Shown here piece by piece: positions 62,618 through 64,000 of a DNA stretch of 64,000 nucleotides (the first letter of the stretch is position 1; each line of letters opens with the position of its first letter). Below the pieces are notes generated by a model, which searched no databases, was not told the origin of the DNA, and saw nothing but the letters and a program-made list of their open reading frames with translations. The position numbers and the translations under genes are program-made. Source of the DNA: Niastella sp. OAS944 (GTDB lineage Bacteria > Bacteroidota > Bacteroidia > Chitinophagales > Chitinophagaceae); NCBI GenBank assembly GCA_024809215.1, contig JANUBW010000003.1, positions 434,001 to 498,000 on the forward strand. The letters run 5' to 3'.

Positions 62618-63634
62618 TTAATTTTTCTCTGCAGCTTCCTGTGCTTTTTCAGCGGCTTCACGCTCCTTCGCTTCGCGCTTTGCTTTCTTTCTAAAAAAAC
62701 CACGGAATAAAAAATTGTGTTGTAAGGCCTCCAGATCTTCATCGAGTTTGCGGCTACCCGAATTGAGGTTTTCCAGTATGTTCCTAAGATCATCGGCAGC
62801 CTGCGGATCGTTTAGTAATACGCCTGCGGCATTATTGTTTGTATGCAGCTGATCACTTACTGATCTTAAATTGGCTGTAAACGAACGGGTAGCATTGGCG
62901 GCATCGTTTATTTGCCGTACAGCAGATTGTAAGTTGGTCATGATAACGGTATCATGCACCAGACCATTTGCCAGGCTGCCGGGCTTTTCTAACTGCGCTG
63001 TATACTCTGCAATGCGGCTGCTAAGCAACTGGCTGTTGCGCGCTGCCAATTGTAAATTACTGGCAGTGCTTGCCAGGCTTTTGTATAAAGTAGCATCGGT
63101 AAGTAAAGCGCCTGCAGTGCCTTCACCATTCACCAGGCGGTTGCTCACTGTTTTAAAATCGGTAGTAATAGCCACCAGGTTTTCGTTGTTCTTTTGCAAT
63201 GTGGCCATCATATCATCGGTGCTTAGTGTTTTTTCAACCATCAAATGTTCGCCACCCTCAATAGCGCCAGCCGGTTCGGTACCGCCATAAATAACTACCA
63301 GTTTATTACCAATAAAACCTTCGGCGCCCACTTTAGCTTTGGCATCTTTACGAATAAACTCCTGAGCTTTTCTTTCAATATGCATTGTTACCCGTATCTG
63401 CGAATTGCCATTAAATTCAACCGACTTTACAATGCCCACTTTTACTCCGGAAAACCAAACATTATCGCCCTTCTGTAATCCGTTCACATTATCAAAAACC
63501 GCCTGCACTTTAATAGAAGGGGCAAATGTTTTTTTCTGTCCGCCAAGAGTAAAAACGCCAACCAACAAGATCAGCAGGCCTATTGTTACAAACAGGCCGA
63601 CTATTACAGTTCGTTTATTTTTTTCTGTGCTCAT
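62618..63634 (-). CDS. MCE/MlaD family lipid-transport protein
   Basis: A single N-terminal membrane helix (VIVGLFVTIGLLILLVGVF) is followed by an MCE domain (about 37-115: VFDNVNGLQKGDNVWFSGVKVGIV) and a helical region that would form the needle or pore. The C-terminus is strongly charged with Lys/Glu/Ala runs (EREAAEKAQEAAEKN). It works with an ABC ATPase and permease in phospholipid movement between membranes. The ATPase gene ends 27 bp upstream. Confidence 0.92.
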   Translation of the reverse strand: MSTEKNKRTVIVGLFVTIGLLILLVGVFTLGGQKKTFAPSIKVQAVFDNVNGLQKGDNVWFSGVKVGIVKSVEFNGNSQIRVTMHIERKAQEFIRKDAKAKVGAEGFIGNKLVVIYGGTEPAGAIEGGEHLMVEKTLSTDDMMATLQKNNENLVAITTDFKTVSNRLVNGEGTAGALLTDATLYKSLASTASNLQLAARNSQLLSSRIAEYTAQLEKPGSLANGLVHDTVIMTNLQSAVRQINDAANATRSFTANLRSVSDQLHTNNNAAGVLLNDPQAADDLRNILENLNSGSRKLDEDLEALQHNFLFRGFFRKKAKREAKEREAAEKAQEAAEKN

Positions 63635-63661
63635 TAGTAACCATTTTTAGTGCATTTTCAA

Positions 63662-64000
63662 TCAGGTTATAAAGTTGTAATCATAAAAACTTTTTAGTCG
63701 CTCATCGCCGCTTGAAAACACCTGCTCAAACGAACCTTCCTGTACAAAACGGCCATCGAGCAAAACAGCTAAACGATCGCCGGTTATTTTGGCACAGGTA
63801 AGGTCATGCGTAATAATTATAGAGCTGGTATTGAACTTTAACTGTACTTCTTTAATAAGCTCGTTTATTTCCATACTGGTAATGGGATCGAGCCCGGCGG
63901 TTGGTTCATCGTACAACATAATAGCAGGTTGCATAATAAGGGTACGCGCAATGCCTATACGTTTTCGTTGCCCACCCGACAGTTCGGCCGGCCACTGGTT
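63662..64000 (-). CDS. ABC transporter ATP-binding protein (MlaF-like), partial
   Basis: The frame is open from the right edge to the stop at 63662; only the C-terminal 112 residues are visible. They contain the ABC signature LSGGQRKR, Walker B IMLYDEPTAGLDP and the H-loop ITHD. The start lies beyond 64000. With the MCE gene downstream it is the Mla-type ATPase; a permease gene should follow further right. Confidence 0.93.
   Translation of the reverse strand, partial: NQWPAELSGGQRKRIGIARTLIMQPAIMLYDEPTAGLDPITSMEINELIKEVQLKFNTSSIIITHDLTCAKITGDRLAVLLDGRFVQEGSFEQVFSSGDERLKSFYDYNFIT

Overview
The window looks like a chromosomal segment of a Bacteroidota bacterium, most likely family Chitinophagaceae (Niastella/Chitinophaga-like). 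This is inferred from the gene families (S46 dipeptidyl-peptidase, GH30/GH5/GH18 hydrolases with lipoprotein signals, GldM-like proteins, DUF6089 barrel, HYC_CC_PP and DUF3347 copper-locus proteins, reg_prop/Y_Y_Y regulators), from many SCKK-type lipoproteins, and from recurring Bacteroidota -7 elements (TAnnTTTG) upstream of genes. No rRNA, tRNA, CRISPR array or insertion sequence was recognised.

Layout. 1-1742: a small divergent switch, a LexA/CI-like self-cleaving XRE-S24 repressor facing short unknown genes cut by the window edge. 1795-5152: an ABC-type permease and a small lipoprotein. 5240-13135: a glycan-degradation locus (two GH30, one GH5-CBM6) beside a membrane-spanning propeller/LuxR-type regulator, with a shared 22-bp upstream element at two hydrolase promoters. 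13151-20285: OYE-type reductase, AraC regulator, PP2C phosphatase plus DEDD exonuclease, a decayed tyrosine phosphatase, and an AbiE toxin-antitoxin pair. 20418-26658: polysaccharide deacetylase, frameshifted pectate lyase, a roughly 1-kb gene-free tract with phased repeats, an FN3-like protein, and three tandem GldM-like lipoproteins (the third decayed). 26841-33665: patatin, a FIST plus hybrid-kinase pair, and NDH-2. 33769-41798: RDD protein, S46 peptidase, GH18 chitinase, membrane patatin, Obg, and a four-helix-bundle gene bracketed by inverted repeats. 41943-47690: phenylacetate catabolism (paaABCDGI operon and paaY) with an aldo/keto reductase between. 48151-57673: a copper/heavy-metal efflux locus (split CusA, TolC-like protein, two CusB-like adaptors, DUF3347 and HYC_CC_PP proteins). 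58118-64000: LytS/LytTR two-component system, cytochrome-like lipoprotein, DUF6089 barrel, L,D-transpeptidase, and an MCE/MlaD plus ABC ATPase operon running off the right edge.

How it fits together. The carbohydrate genes point to a life on fungal or plant cell-wall polymers: GH30/GH5 on beta-glucans, GH18 on chitin, and a now broken PL1 on pectin. The paa operon would feed phenylacetyl-CoA into central metabolism and carries a PaaR-like operator. Several loci are decaying (PL1, tyrosine phosphatase, third GldM-like gene, possibly CusA).

The most unusual structural signal is a set of intergenic modules built from short degenerate tandem repeats arranged as inverted pairs around a core of about 30-500 bp. 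One of them (41331-41930) encloses a four-helix-bundle protein gene; the others are gene-free.
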